The notes: generated by a model not told the origin, from the sequence alone. A stretch of DNA of 64,000 nucleotides from Sepioteuthis lessoniana (GCA_963585895.1 OY757939.1:38672456-38736455), one strand, 5' to 3'. Positions 1 through 9,749 are shown, counted from the first letter of the stretch. Numbers and translations are program-made.

Positions 1-372
1 CTTGCAAAAAACAGTTCAATTTCAAACAATTCAGTTTACAATATAGAAAACAGTTCCATTTCAAACAATTCAGTTTAGCATAAGTACGAAGTATAAATGT
101 CAAAACAGTTCTATTTCAAGCAATTCAGTTTAGCATAAGTATACAGTTTAGTTATATTTGACCCTATCAGGTGCTACCACTTCGAGTTAAAGTGGACCTG
201 GGAGCGATAACAATGAAGGGGTACTCCGCGTTCTTCAAAACTCCAGCATTACTAGAACATCACCATCATATATATTTTCTAGTGTCATATCAAAGATACT
301 TGTTGGTAGGGGGGTCTAAACTACTGCAGAGAAGCAGTCGGTCTATTCTATAGTTCCAGCCGACTAGGCAAT
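1..372 (-). mobile_element. Family E composite element, array and head, 3' part off the window
   Basis: In the plus direction there is an irregular array of short units (about 45-60 bp, core CAATTCAGTTTAGCATAAGT alternating with an AACAGTTCTATTTCAA-like block). It is followed by the conserved ~220-bp head of family E, which ends at GCCGACTAGGCAAT. Read on the minus strand, the element starts with the head and runs into the array; its 3' tail lies outside the window. Full-length copies at 48843-49505 and 49994-50678 define this layout. There is no coding capacity: the 60-residue open frame inside the head is not a gene. Confidence 0.75.
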
Positions 373-745
373 ACGCAACGTTAAATATAAAAACTGCTTT
401 ATTTCATATAATTCAGTTTCGCATCAATACGCAGTTTAAATGCAAAAACAGTGCCCTCAGTTTAGTTCTAATTGACCATAGATAGGATCCTAGTCGATTA
501 GGCAAACAGTTATTTGATATCAAGTATCCCTATCTAATACAAATAATTTGTAGATTGATTTATTTGAAGACAACCACTCCGGTCAGGGTGAACCTGCGAG
601 TAATGGGCATAAGAGTACTCTACACTCCCCAGATCTCCAGAACTGGAGTCTCACCATCAGATGCAGTTTACTGTAATACACAGGACAACGCTTTTTGGTG
701 AGGGTTCTTACGCCTCCGCCGGGGATACAGTGAGTTATTTTACAC
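373..745 (-). mobile_element. Family E fragments
   Basis: A second array piece (373-480) and a head end with TAGTCGATTAGGCAA (about 480-510) are followed by a short stretch of the second array type (TATTTGATATCAAGTATCCC) and another diverged head at about 565-745. The head keeps the block 'accactccggtcagggtgaacctgcg...ccagaactggagtctcaccatcag'. These are stacked old copies in the same orientation as the one before. Confidence 0.6.
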
Positions 746-1787
746 TTCACATTGATATGACAGTCAAAAAAATTATGGAAATATTTTTCAGAAAAATGAA
801 AAGAAATAAAAATCAATAAAAAATATTTATAGTCAATGAGATTTTTTTTTTTTTTTTATCAAATTTAATGAGGACGATTTTTGGAAGAACGAACTTTTGG
901 AGACTGAATTTTTCCGAACCGAATTTTTTGAACGGATATTCAGAATTTTGCGGAAATTAGGTTCAAGCAAAGTTCAAATTACAGTCTAAACTGTTTTTGT
1001 TCTCTTGAGATAAATAGCTTATAAAAAGCGTAGATCAGTCTCTTCACCGGTTACCAATGAATAAAACACTACGATGAATTAATCTCTCTAACCTTGTTTG
1101 GCAGCCAATCTAGGAGAAAAAAACAATTCTGAAAATACAACTGGGGGTCAATAATTCTTAAGAAACTGAGGTGCATCTACACCCAGGTAAACTCCGATTC
1201 ATGACCGGTGTCTGGCAAGATGCGGCTAATTTTGCAGCTGTTTGTTGTATTTCAATCTCTCTTTAAATCACGTTTCCATTTTTTTCTATACCAGCGACGA
1301 TGAAATTGTAAAGTTGTCGTAGATACCGTTGGGCTGCCAAAACGAAACGATAATGATGATTTTGAATCATATCTGTTGTAATTCTGGCTTCAGATCGATC
1401 AAAATAAGTCTGGAAAAGGGGATCTTGTAAAGTTTCTTATAATTTCTTCAGATCATAAAATCGAAGAGTCTGGTAATATATTCTCTGAATGGTGTTTACC
1501 AATTTTGAAGAGTTCAGCAGTGTCAGCTGTTCTGTGAGAGGGAGTGAGGTAATTTGCATCATGTTGGGGCCAAAATTTCTCTTGTGGGGGGGGGGAGTAA
1601 TGGTTTTTATTGATTTTGAAAATTCTTTGAAAGGACAATATCCAGCAAGATACAAAAATTGAAGAAGATCTGAATAAGGTCAAAATACTAAAAGAGTTGT
1701 CAGCGATCTTTAAATGATAGAAGTTCAGCTAATTGTATGGTGAAAGTAATTATTAACGTAGCAAATGATATACGAGGTCATTTAATA
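746..1787. other. Unassigned AT-rich stretch
   Basis: About 1 kb with no coding frame I believe and no match to the repeat families defined in this window. It has a T15 run (843-857) and a G9 run (1588-1596). The two overlapping short minus-strand frames at 1437-1683 lack any recognisable domain. Confidence 0.5.
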
Positions 1788-1793
1788 AAGATA

Positions 1794-1880
<87 letters not shown>
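1788..1880. repeat. Compound (TA)n(GT)n microsatellite
   Basis: An (AT)n block runs directly into about 20 GT units. The (TA)n to (GT)n junction recurs at least six times in the window. Confidence 0.95.
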
Positions 1881-1884
<4 letters not shown>

Positions 1885-1958
1885 AGCTCGGCAGATATAT
1901 CTCATCTACTGAAAGCAATGAAATAAATCATGGACCTCTGTTTACAAGTTAACGTCTA

Positions 1959-2395
1959 GCCGTGTCAGTACTATTGTATAGTGGCACCACTTGAACTTTA
2001 AGGAAACACTTGGAGAAAAAGCAAGATAGGAACTTTACAAGGATGCTACGAGCTGTTTTAACGAAATTCCAGGAGCAGCAGCATACAAAAACAGCTTTAA
2101 GGCCACTTACCTCCCATCTCACAAACCATTCAATTAAGACGAGCTTGACATGCTTGTCACTGCTGGTGGAATGAGGACGAACTCATGAATGACATTCTCC
2201 CCGGACTCCTACACGTGGATATACTAGTGTTGGCCGACTAGAGAAAACTTAAATTCATCAGTACTGTGCGGATATTAGATGCCATCTGGAAGACTTATCA
2301 AATTTGATGGCCGATAGGGACGGATGGTGAGAGATAGTCAAAAGAATCTCTGTTTAGGACAGTATTAACACGGAGTCAACAGCGTTTGATGATTG
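1959..2395 (+). pseudogene. RTE-1 reverse transcriptase C-terminal relic
   Basis: A degraded copy of the 3' part of the RTE-1 element seen intact at 28462-29945. It preserves the DNA equivalents of the LLYGCTTWTL block, the RMLRAIL block (caaggatgctacgagctgtt), the LPPI block (cacttacctcccatctcac) and the RHAGHCW block (gacatgcttgtcactgctgg). The frame is broken several times. The copy ends near tgatgattgtc, where intact copies have their (GAT)n tail. It is non-functional. Confidence 0.75.
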
Positions 2396-2624
2396 TCAGC
2401 TTCTCGCCTATGCAATCATCAAACTATGTGGTACTCCACACGTTGACGTTTCCTTTCCATATTATTATGCAGTGTATGATGGGAATAGTGGTTTAGTTTG
2501 TAAAGCATTCTGAAAAGGATTATTTAGTTTATGCTGTATGGTTATTTACGTTGCCATTATTTATTTACAATATAATGATTAAATTTATTATTTTCATTTT
2601 TTATTTATTATTTTACTCTTTGAG
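2396..2624. other. Unassigned AT-rich stretch
   Basis: I see no gene and no repeat family. The sequence becomes increasingly T/A-rich toward the next LINE fragment. Confidence 0.4.
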
Positions 2625-3050
2625 AATCATTCACACCAGTTCTGACATTATTATTATTATTATTATTCCTTGCGAGTTTTTCACACCAGTATAAGATGAT
2701 GGTTTTTCACTGGAGTCTGAGTGGCAGCAAGTCTCCTTCAGTCTCCAGGACTCTTCTCAGTATTCTGGCCCATCTCAACAATGCTGGAGTTTGCGTGGTC
2801 TTTACTCGTCCTTCGATTTCCAACTTTTCCAGCCCTATTACCAAGCCTTCGGGGATCGTTCCGAGTGCACCAATTACAATGTCACCTCCATGTTCCATAA
2901 TTTTTCTATTATCGTCATTTCTATTATCATTATTATTATTATCATACGCCTTGCAAATTTTCCACACGTTAGCTGATGTTCTTTCACAGGAGTCTAAGAA
3001 ATAGCAAGTTTCCTCAAGTCTCCAGGACTCTTCTCAATATTGTGGCATAC
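2625..3050 (-). pseudogene. LINE C-terminal fragment with VIGALGTIPEGL motif, two stacked pieces
   Basis: The minus-strand frame at 2707-2967 contains VIGALGTIPEGLVIGLEKL, then ARILRRVLETEGDLL. From memory this resembles the extreme C-terminus of a non-LTR reverse transcriptase family common in invertebrates (conserved VxIGALGxxxK/EG and ARILRxxL blocks). The coding start is missing. A second, more decayed copy of the end (gagtctaagaaatagcaag...ccaggactcttctcaatattgtgg) follows at 2950-3050. An (ATT)n tract at 2648-2667 may mark a simple-repeat 3' tail. Related fragments lie at 4035-4135 and 62925-63010. The exact LINE clade is uncertain. Confidence 0.55.
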
Positions 3051-3199
3051 CAATCCTTGAAGACTATTTGATACCAATCATGTTTATATATATACATATA
3101 TATATAACAAATGATTGATAATAACAAATTGTATATACATATATATATTCGTTAATGTTAATCTTTTTGCACGTAATTAATATTAATCCTTTTTGAAAT

Positions 3200-3745
3200 T
3201 CTATTTGACCCATTGATGGGATGTTAATAGGTACTACCACTCTAAGTCAGAGTGAACCTGGGAGTAATGCCAATGAAGGAGTTCACACTCCAAGACTGAA
3301 ACTTCACCATCAGGTGTAGTTTAATGACATACCCAGAATAAAAATTAATTTCAAGTATTGCTATCTATCACTAATAATTCTATTCCACATAATTCGTTTG
3401 CACACATTTATATGGTTTCAAGTACTGATATTAAACACCAATCGTTTTTAATTATTCTGTTTAATATTAATGATTTGTTCGCACAAAGCTAAATGGTTTC
3501 AAGTATAGTGAATGATAGCATCGTTCTATTCTATCACTCGATGGAATACTAACTACCACTCCTAGTCAGAGTGGACCTGGGAGTCATGGTAATAAATGGG
3601 TACTCCAATTTCTTCAAACTTCAAGACTGAAGTTTCGTCACCAGTGGTTTAGTTTCATGCTTAGGGCACTTGTTGATGGGGAGTCTTATTTCTTCTGTGT
3701 AGTCGGCATATTGTACAAGCTCAAGCCAACAGGGTGGAGTTTTCA
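3200..3745 (-). mobile_element. Two family E heads flanking a type-2 array
   Basis: Heads at about 3205-3330 and 3540-3745 (both carrying 'agtcagagtg(a/g)acctgggagt') flank a stretch of the second minisatellite type (3346-3535; motifs GGTTTCAAGTA and AATTATTCTG). This resembles the arrangement of family E2 copies at 34050-34460 and 43920-45480, on the opposite strand. Confidence 0.6.
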
Positions 3746-3947
3746 AGTAGGAATATCCAATAACCAAATGCAGGCATGAAAACAAATTTCTACAGAGCAA
3801 CCTGAAAACTAACGACTCTTAAAGCTAAAAATAAAGACCGAATCTTACTGCAATCACCAGACGTCACATGATACTTAGTCACAGTGATAATTTGTAACGC
3901 TTTGTTACCACTATTCTCATAAACATTCAAATAGTCTAATTTTATTA
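3746..3947. other. Unassigned stretch
   Basis: About 200 bp without recognised genes or repeats. Confidence 0.4.
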
Positions 3948-3950
3948 TTA

Positions 3951-4000
<50 letters not shown>

Positions 4001-4140
4001 TTCTTATTCTTATTCTTATTCTTTTGCTTCTTCTTCTTGCAAGTCTTTCGTATAAGTTTTAACTAGAAGTTGTATTTTTACTGAAGTCTAAGAAACAGAA
4101 AGTCCACTCAAACCTTCTGAAACCTATAAAGTCCGCTATC
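3948..4140. repeat. (TTC)n tract followed by a LINE 3'-end fragment
   Basis: About 16 TTC units and several TTA/TTC units (3952-4037) run into a sequence similar to 2950-3050 (actgaagtctaagaaacag...actcaaaccttctgaaacc). The trinucleotide tract sits where a LINE with a simple-repeat 3' tail would end, so the tract may have grown from such a tail. Confidence 0.55.
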
Positions 4141-4159
4141 TACTTTTATCAATAGTAAT

Positions 4160-4515
4160 GCAGTCATTACATGGCTCAGTCGGATGGGGCTGTAGAATAC
4201 ACAGACTGCATCTCTGCAGAGGGGTAAGACAAGTGTCCTGCATATGACATTAATCAATCTGATTGTGAGACTTCTGTACTGCTGGAGCTTAGGGGAATGC
4301 GGAGTACCCCTTCATTGCCATTGCTCCCAGGTCCACTTTAACTCAAAGTGGTAGCACATGAAAGAGTCCTATATATGGGTCAAATAGAACTAAAATGTCT
4401 AATTAAACGAAACTGGATTGTTTAAAAAGAGCTTTTTACATTTAGCTGTACGTAAACAAAAAATGTGTGTTTATACTAAACTGAATTGTTTGAAATAGAA
4501 CTGTTTATATGTATA
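4160..4515 (+). mobile_element. Family E element, head and short array
   Basis: The head starts at TGGCTCAGTCGGATGGGGCTG. TGGCTCAGTCGG resembles a Pol III A box. The head runs to about 4385 (cctatatatgggtcaaatagaac). A short array of the type-1 units follows, then the 3' tail, which here continues into the tail-derived satellite. The copy is plus-oriented. Confidence 0.75.
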
Positions 4516-4860
4516 AAAACGTAATTTGGCATTAAATTACCTACAATGGTTGATATGCCATAAAACCCGACCAAACCAAATCCTACTTATTTAATATATA
4601 TGTATAAAAAGGTCTTGGCATTAAATAACTTACAATGTTTGATATGCCATAAAACCAAAACAAACCAAAATCCTATATATCTAATATATATGTATAAAAA
4701 GGATTTGGCATTAAATAACTTACAATGGTTGATATGCCATTATACTAAAATAAACCAAAATCCTATATATCTAATATATATGTATAAAGAGGGTTTGTCA
4801 TTAAATAACCAACAATAGTTGATACGCCATAAAACCCAACCAAACTAAAGCTAAAACTTT
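4511..4860 (+). repeat. Tail-derived ~90-bp satellite, about 4 units
   Basis: Four head-to-tail units of about 90 bp. Each holds TTTGGCATTAAAT, GTTGATATGCCAT, a CCAAACCAAA-like stretch and ATATATTTAATATATATGT-like sequence. The unit core is the same sequence as the 3' tail of SINE-A and family E, so the array is an amplified tail. The 72-residue open frame across the units is an artefact of periodicity. Confidence 0.85.
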
Positions 4861-4870
4861 AATATTAATG

Positions 4871-4872
<2 letters not shown>

Positions 4873-4950
<78 letters not shown>
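4873..4950. repeat. (TA)n microsatellite, ~78 bp
   Basis: A pure TA run. The isoleucine-tyrosine open frames on both strands are low-complexity artefacts. Confidence 0.95.
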
Positions 4951-4952
<2 letters not shown>

Positions 4953-4954
4953 CG

Positions 4955-5640
4955 TTTCTGGCATCCCAGCGGAACAATGAAGGTGTTGATAGACAAGAGA
5001 CAGTGATGAAGTTTTTAATATTTCTCCTGTGCCCTTTACATGCAACCTCACTGCTGCCCTAGGGGAAAACGTTTTTAAAGCCTTTTTAGGGGGGCTTTGT
5101 TAAAAACATTATGAAATGTAAGAAGGTTTTTCCTCCCTATGAAAGATGGGAGTTTTCAAAATGAGCATAAACATATCCCGGCCCATTGACACTGATCTTG
5201 TATGTGCTACACCGAACTGGCTGTAATGAAGACGAGATGTAACTGGAAAGATTACAGCTGTCTGATACCAAACTTAGAATCAGCATCAAGACAGTCTCTT
5301 CCGCTGAATTTAGAAAAGCAATTGGCTCTCTACTATTTCTCCTGTGCCCTTTACATGCAACCTCACTGCTGTCCTATCGTACAAGAATGCTTTACAGGTC
5401 TCGATCTCCTTACATCGCTACCTTGGCATGCCACCTGCGATGGAATGTTCAGATGGAGTAGACTTCATAGATAGACAAGGAACCACTGCTCCCAAAAGCT
5501 ACATCAACATTGACCGACGTGAACCTATTCACCAACAAGAACAAAACAGAATTCATCAATGTATATCTTTCGAACATACACAACCTAGGTGAAAAGGAGA
5601 CATCCTTTAGAGAAGATAAAGACTAGAGGTATAGTAATTC
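4955..5640 (+). pseudogene. Non-LTR reverse transcriptase relic (YADD region)
   Basis: In 5393-5500 the translation contains GMPPAMECSDGVDFIDRQGT, which I read as a decayed form of a reverse-transcriptase catalytic block normally written (M)EYADDVDFI. Here YADD has become CSDG, so the copy is dead. Downstream, another frame shows LFTNKNKTEFINVYLSN, like the 'LxVNxxKTEF' thumb motif that follows YADD in LINE enzymes. A second partial copy of the same block precedes it: 5016-5060 and 5333-5378 share 'atttctcctgtgccctttacatgcaacctcactgctg' almost exactly. The 66-90-residue frames here are fragments of this relic. Confidence 0.55.
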
Positions 5641-6010
5641 GGGTAGCCATTTTGTTCTCCAACTGTGGAATTCTTAATACAAAAGATACGTCTTGTCAGT
5701 ATAAGACTGCAATATGGTAAGATAATGCCGGATAATTTCACCCTCCACTAGTCATCTTTGAGAGGCCGATGTCCAACTGCTTCTGACTGGCAAGTCCATA
5801 AATACAATCCACCAGATTGTGGACGTTCTGTATTCGTGTACCATGTCCATATACATGAATACGCGAAATGTACATGGGACGTTTATTACATATATACATA
5901 GAACATAGGAATCTCGAAATTCGAAAAACACGTAACGACTTCTCTGTTCAGGTACGAAACCTTTTATTACCTTTGAGTTAGAGGTTTCGAAATAAGGAAG
6001 AGAGGCACAA
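5641..6010. other. Unassigned stretch
   Basis: No gene or family recognised. It includes 'gaggccgatgtccaactgc', which is not repeated elsewhere in the window. Confidence 0.4.
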
Positions 6011-6019
6011 TATTTCTAT

Positions 6020-6420
6020 ACTGGCTTTTTCATCTTCCCCCCCCCCCTAACCCGTGTGGCACCTGCCACAATGGTCTGCGCGAGCAAGCGAAAACCAACC
6101 GTCTTCCCCCGAGGCATGTCTCATCTTAACTCCCCGGTGTCTAGTCTCAACTAACTGACTTTTTCAAAATCTCCCAAAATCCTCCGTGCGCTTCCGTTGC
6201 GTGACGTCATTCGCACTGTGTAACTCCGCTTCCCATCTCGGCTATTGTGATATCTTTGAGTGATACGTCCGCCCCGCGCGCACGCGCGTGAACACCAGCT
6301 TTAATGTTGCACCGAAGTAACACATGCACTGAGCCGAAAGGTTCTCAGTCTAACTAAACCCAAAGGCTTAAACCGAAATCCCTCGGCCATTATGTTACAC
6401 TCGTTCTTTATGACCCTCCC
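6020..6420. other. GC- and CpG-rich patch with a perfect CRE palindrome
   Basis: This ~400-bp patch differs in base composition from its surroundings. It has a C10 run at 6036-6045, many CpG dinucleotides (for example CGCGCGCACGCGCG near 6276-6289) and TGACGTCA at 6202-6209, the canonical cAMP response element. It could be a promoter-like or unmethylated island, or a regulatory region carried by a transposable element, since it sits between two reverse-transcriptase relics. No open frame or splice structure is visible. Confidence 0.4.
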
Positions 6421-6424
6421 CCAA

Positions 6425-6575
6425 ATAATCCAACAGAAGGAAGAGACCTAACTGCTGCCTTGTCTTCTGTACGAAGATGCTCTCTATGATCCGATCTTTC
6501 TATCTCATCATTTGGCATGCCACAAGAGATGGAATATGCGCAGATGATGTGGACTTGACAGAAAAAGGAAAAGAA
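6425..6575 (+). pseudogene. Second reverse transcriptase YADD-region relic
   Basis: A diverged copy of the relic at 5380-5470: it shares 'ttggcatgccac..gagatggaat' and 'gatgatgtggacttga'. A YADDVDL-coding sequence is visible if a 2-bp insertion inside the motif (TATGC[GC]AGATGATG, about 6529-6541) is ignored. The enzyme is inactivated by that frameshift. Confidence 0.5.
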
Positions 6576-6599
6576 AACGCTTAAAAGTTTACTTAATGA

Positions 6600-6720
6600 A
6601 CTATTATTGCTTCAAGTAATTATTCTTTACAGAAATATAGTTATATCGTATCAAGTATTCCTATCAAATACTAATAATTTTTAAACAGATCTACTTGACT
6701 CATAGAAATTTCTCGCAAGA
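6600..6720 (-). repeat. Type-2 minisatellite fragment of family E
   Basis: Units such as GTATCAAGTATTCCTATCAA and 'atactaataattt' match the array at 17020-17160 and the reverse complement of the arrays at 34180-34460. Confidence 0.55.
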
Positions 6721-6855
6721 TTTCTCGGCAGCCGCAATGGCACAGTCTTTGCTTTTACTGTCTTTTGCTAGGATCTGTAAATTGTTTTGCATCGCACTCT
6801 GAATCATTGCATCCGTTAGGGTTTCAGCGGGATGTCGTCTGCTTCTTGCACTTTT

Positions 6856-6889
<34 letters not shown>

Positions 6890-7335
6890 TGCGTGACTAT
6901 TTTCTTTCATTTGACCAATTGATGTTCAAAGTACGTAGAAAAAGAAGGAACTTTGATATCTACAGTTAGTATCCACGTGTCTGTGATCCTTGTGTCGACC
7001 TTTTACCGAACGTCGTCAATTACTTCAGTTACTTCATATTTGTGCGTGGAATTAGACTTTTCAACATAGTTTTGGATTTCTATGATTGAGCTGAACAAGT
7101 TGACGAAAAGGATTTTCTATTACTCGATGGAATAAAAGATTTCGTTTCTTTAAATCCCTTCGAAAAACTTATTGTGCCCTCTGTTCAATGGTCGCTTTTC
7201 TTATGTCCCCATTTGCTACATTTTGCAGATTCTAAGCAGCTCACAGCAAGAAACAGAACACGAATTGAAGCCTTAACGATGTCTTGGTCTTTTACCAAAT
7301 CAATAAGAAATCAAATAGTATTGAAATCACTTAAG

Positions 7336-7338
<3 letters not shown>
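6721..7338. other. Unassigned stretch with poly(T)
   Basis: It contains a T-rich run of about 30 bases (6857-6888). No supported gene or repeat family. Confidence 0.4.
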
Positions 7339-7373
<35 letters not shown>

Positions 7374-7452
7374 GTATGTATGTATATATGTATACTCACA
7401 ATGTATTTTTAAAAATATTTAACATATTGACAACAAAGGCAATTTTTATCCC

Positions 7453-7509
<57 letters not shown>

Positions 7510-7540
7510 ACTCTGTGTGTGTGTGTGTGTGTGTGTGTTT
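7339..7540. repeat. (TA)n and (GT)n microsatellites
   Basis: (TA)n at 7339-7367 and 7458-7507, then (GT)n at 7513-7538, separated by an AT-rich spacer. The 62-residue open frame here is periodic and not a gene. Confidence 0.9.
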
Positions 7541-7544
7541 AAAG

Positions 7545-7822
7545 TAACTCATCCACATGAGTAGGATATGAGACGAGATCAATTTTTAAACAGAGTATAA
7601 CATGTTTGAATACAGAGTTGCCTTCTCCTAGACCAGTTGCCAAACCAGGGTTAAGAGGCTAGTCTGCTTTACTGTTTACCCAGAGGTGGAAGGGAATAGT
7701 TGGGTTGTACCTTTCCAAAGTTATATTAGCGCTATGTGAAATGCAAACGGCTTTGTGCAGGATTTGAACTCGGGTTGATGGTTCCGTTTACTACGATGAT
7801 AACTATTACATCGTGACCGTCT
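7545..7822 (-). mobile_element. SINE-C
   Basis: On the minus strand, a tRNA-like head leads into the SINE-C body: 'tttcacatagcgctaatataac..gaaaggta', CTGTTTACCC complement, 'aactagtctaggagaag' and GTTAAACTCCG-like end. The B box appears as GAGTTCAAATCCTG in reverse (caggatttgaactcgg). The copy is old, with many substitutions compared with the full copy at 42948-43236. Confidence 0.8.
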
Positions 7823-7829
7823 CTTCTCT

Positions 7830-7857
7830 TCTCTCTCTCTCTCTCTCTCTATTTATA

Positions 7858-7905
<48 letters not shown>

Positions 7906-8094
7906 CTATCCTTTTAACTATTTATACTCACACACACATATATAAGCTACTTTTGAACTATTTATAGAGACACACACTCACAAACACATAAATATATAAG
8001 CTATCTTTTTAACTATTAATATATATTTAACAAATATATACGTAGGATAAAAATTGTTGTCCTAATCTTACCTCGTCAAAAAGATAGATTATGA

Positions 8095-8130
<36 letters not shown>

Positions 8131-8230
8131 TATCTTTTTAACTACTTTCACACACACACACACACACACACATATAGGATACTATTTTTATGTCAATATC
8201 TTACGTAGTCAAAAAGATACATTGTGTTTG

Positions 8231-8284
<54 letters not shown>

Positions 8285-8290
8285 CTCACA
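7830..8290. repeat. Tandem array mixing (TA)n, (AC)n and GCTATCTTTTTAACTA units
   Basis: The unit reads (TA)n, GCTATCTTTTTAACTA, (AC)n, then 'aggata...ttgt(c)...atcttac...gtcaaaaagata'. Two good units (about 7995-8115 and 8125-8240) and partial ones before them. The two ends of a unit are inverted copies of each other (GCTATCTTTTTAAC against GTCAAAAAGATAG), so each unit is a small foldback. Confidence 0.7.
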
Positions 8291-8299
8291 AGGTATTAA

Positions 8300-8402
8300 C
8301 TAAAACAATTGTGGCGTGTTAGGGGTAACGATTATCGTAGGAATTGGAATTAATGACTCAAGTTTAAACCATAGCAGTGGCCGTTTGCATTTCACTTCAA
8401 GC
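8300..8402 (+). mobile_element. SINE-C head fragment
   Basis: Degenerate tRNA-like head: 'taacgattatcgtaggaattgga' and 'cgtttgcatttcac' match the first ~100 bp of SINE-C. The B box (caagtttaaacc) is decayed. Confidence 0.55.
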
Positions 8403-8935
8403 TAATGAATCAAGAAAAGTTTATTTTTTTCTTAAATCAGTTAAGAATTAAAATACGGTGAGTAAATAAACTCTCAAAGCGGTTGTTATCTCACCGCTAC
8501 ATGTCGGTTTTATTGAAATGCTGATGTATTAAAAAAATACAATATTTAGATAAAAAAATTCATATATATATATATATATATAGTATTATTCGGTTCAGTT
8601 AAACGGGAGTTGGGAGTAATTCCATCAGGATAAAAAAAAAGCATTCAACAGTGAACATTTAAATTTTCCTAGTAAAGAGTTCAATGTAACTGACATTACA
8701 GAGCAATAATTTCTTTAAGAAAAAACAAAACCGGTCACATTAGGATTATAAATTTATTTCCATCCTGTTATGTATTTTTGATAAAATAAAAAACATATAT
8801 ATATATAAAATTAAAAAAAAAAACACACACACACACATATATATACGAAAGTTTTAAGCCTTATCCAAAAGGAATCAGTCATAACTGTCCATGAAATATC
8901 ACCCCTTTTTAGATGTAATTTATTAAGCTTTTTGC
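8403..8935. other. Unassigned AT-rich stretch with short (TA)n and (AC)n
   Basis: Microsatellites at 8563-8582, 8794-8808 and 8823-8846. No gene seen. Confidence 0.45.
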
Positions 8936-8954
8936 TTATGGCACAAAGCCGTAT

Positions 8955-9047
8955 GAATAGGACACCCCCAATGCGACTCAAACTCACTTTTGAAGGTTTC
9001 CTAGACTAGCTTGCTAACTATTACACAACTATAGGTTCCCTATCACC
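8955..9047 (-). mobile_element. Degenerate tRNA-like SINE head
   Basis: The reverse complement reads GTGTAATAGTTAGCAAGC (A-box-like) and, about 30 bases on, GAGTTTGAGTCGC (decayed B box). The spacing is right for a tRNA-derived SINE promoter, but the family is not clear. Confidence 0.4.
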
Positions 9048-9054
9048 CCTTTTT

Positions 9055-9195
9055 TAGTTTTTTCTCTGGCATTACCATTCTTGGGACCCGTCTGGTAGAT
9101 AGCTTGCTCAACCCACACAATCACAGTTAAAATGTTCTTCGATGGCTCTTCTTTTTATGTGGGGCCTACAACTTTTGGAATAACCCTCATATGAG
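9055..9195 (-). pseudogene. Mariner transposase fragment with a TIR-like end
   Basis: The plus-strand text TTACCATTCTTGGGACCC is the complement of a WVPRM-like block, and 'ttgctcaacccacacaatcac...aaaatgttcttc' lies next to it. The same protein block is clearer at 62600-62745 (LRMSKLSAR..TPRM, typical of mariner transposases). The outer end 'ggaataaccctcatatg' reads GAGGGTTATTCCAAAAGTTG in reverse, like a mariner terminal repeat. Broken and short. Confidence 0.5.
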
Positions 9196-9240
<45 letters not shown>

Positions 9241-9385
9241 ATAGGGTATTTACAAAAAGATTATTATTTAAGATACTGAATATTGAATTTTGAAGAGTTC
9301 GCCCTCTTCTCTTCTTCTTCTTCTTCTTCTTCTTCTTCTTCTTCTTTGCTAAAATGGCATATCAATCTTCATGGGTTATTTAATG
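9196..9385. repeat. Duplicated (TA)n(GT)n-spacer-(TTC)n module, copy 1
   Basis: (TA)n(GT)n at 9196-9240, a 60-bp unique spacer (TATAGGGTATTTACAAAAAG...TGAATTTTGAAGAGTTC), (TTC)n at 9312-9345, then the start of a SINE-A tail. The same order with nearly identical spacer occurs at 14889-15081. Confidence 0.85.
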
Positions 9386-9506
9386 CCGAAGAACAGAAGT
9401 CATACAATTAAACCCATTTCTGAGGAATAAGAGGATTTCAATGGTATTAGTCCAAAAGTGAACGTTAATAGCGTGACTGTCACTGTAGGTTCACCATCTA
9501 GCCATG

Positions 9507-9508
<2 letters not shown>
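9347..9508 (-). mobile_element. SINE-A, 5'-truncated
   Basis: On the minus strand it reads from '...cgctattaacgttcacttttggac' to TGGCATTAAATAACCC-like tail, matching the body and tail of SINE-A (full copy 57457-57690). The tRNA-like head is missing: a (CT)n tract begins there instead. Confidence 0.7.

Positions 9509-9566
<58 letters not shown>
9509..9566. repeat. (CT)n microsatellite
   Basis: About 29 CT units. The Ser-Leu and Arg-Glu open frames over it are artefacts. Confidence 0.95.
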
Positions 9567-9568
<2 letters not shown>

Positions 9569-9740
9569 AGTTTTAAAGAGAAATTCTGGAAATTTGCTTT
9601 ATTACTATTTTCAATATTTATCTCGCACACCCTGTTAATTGAGAAAATATCAAACAACTTACGTACAACATATGATAACGCAATAAGTAACTGACTTATG
9701 CGTTATTATCAGTCACTAGTTCCCCTCGCGGGAGTTGTGC
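9567..9740. other. Unassigned AT-rich stretch
   Basis: No gene or family recognised. Confidence 0.4.
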
Positions 9741-9749
9741 AATCTGGCA

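Noticed and set aside
2696..3004. 102-residue plus-strand frame with hydrophobic end
   Set aside because: Complement of the LINE C-terminal fragment on the minus strand.
4851..5062. Ile-Tyr repeat proteins on both strands, and similar Cys-Val, Thr-His, Ser-Leu and Arg-Glu frames elsewhere
   Set aside because: Translations of (TA)n, (GT)n, (AC)n and (CT)n microsatellites.
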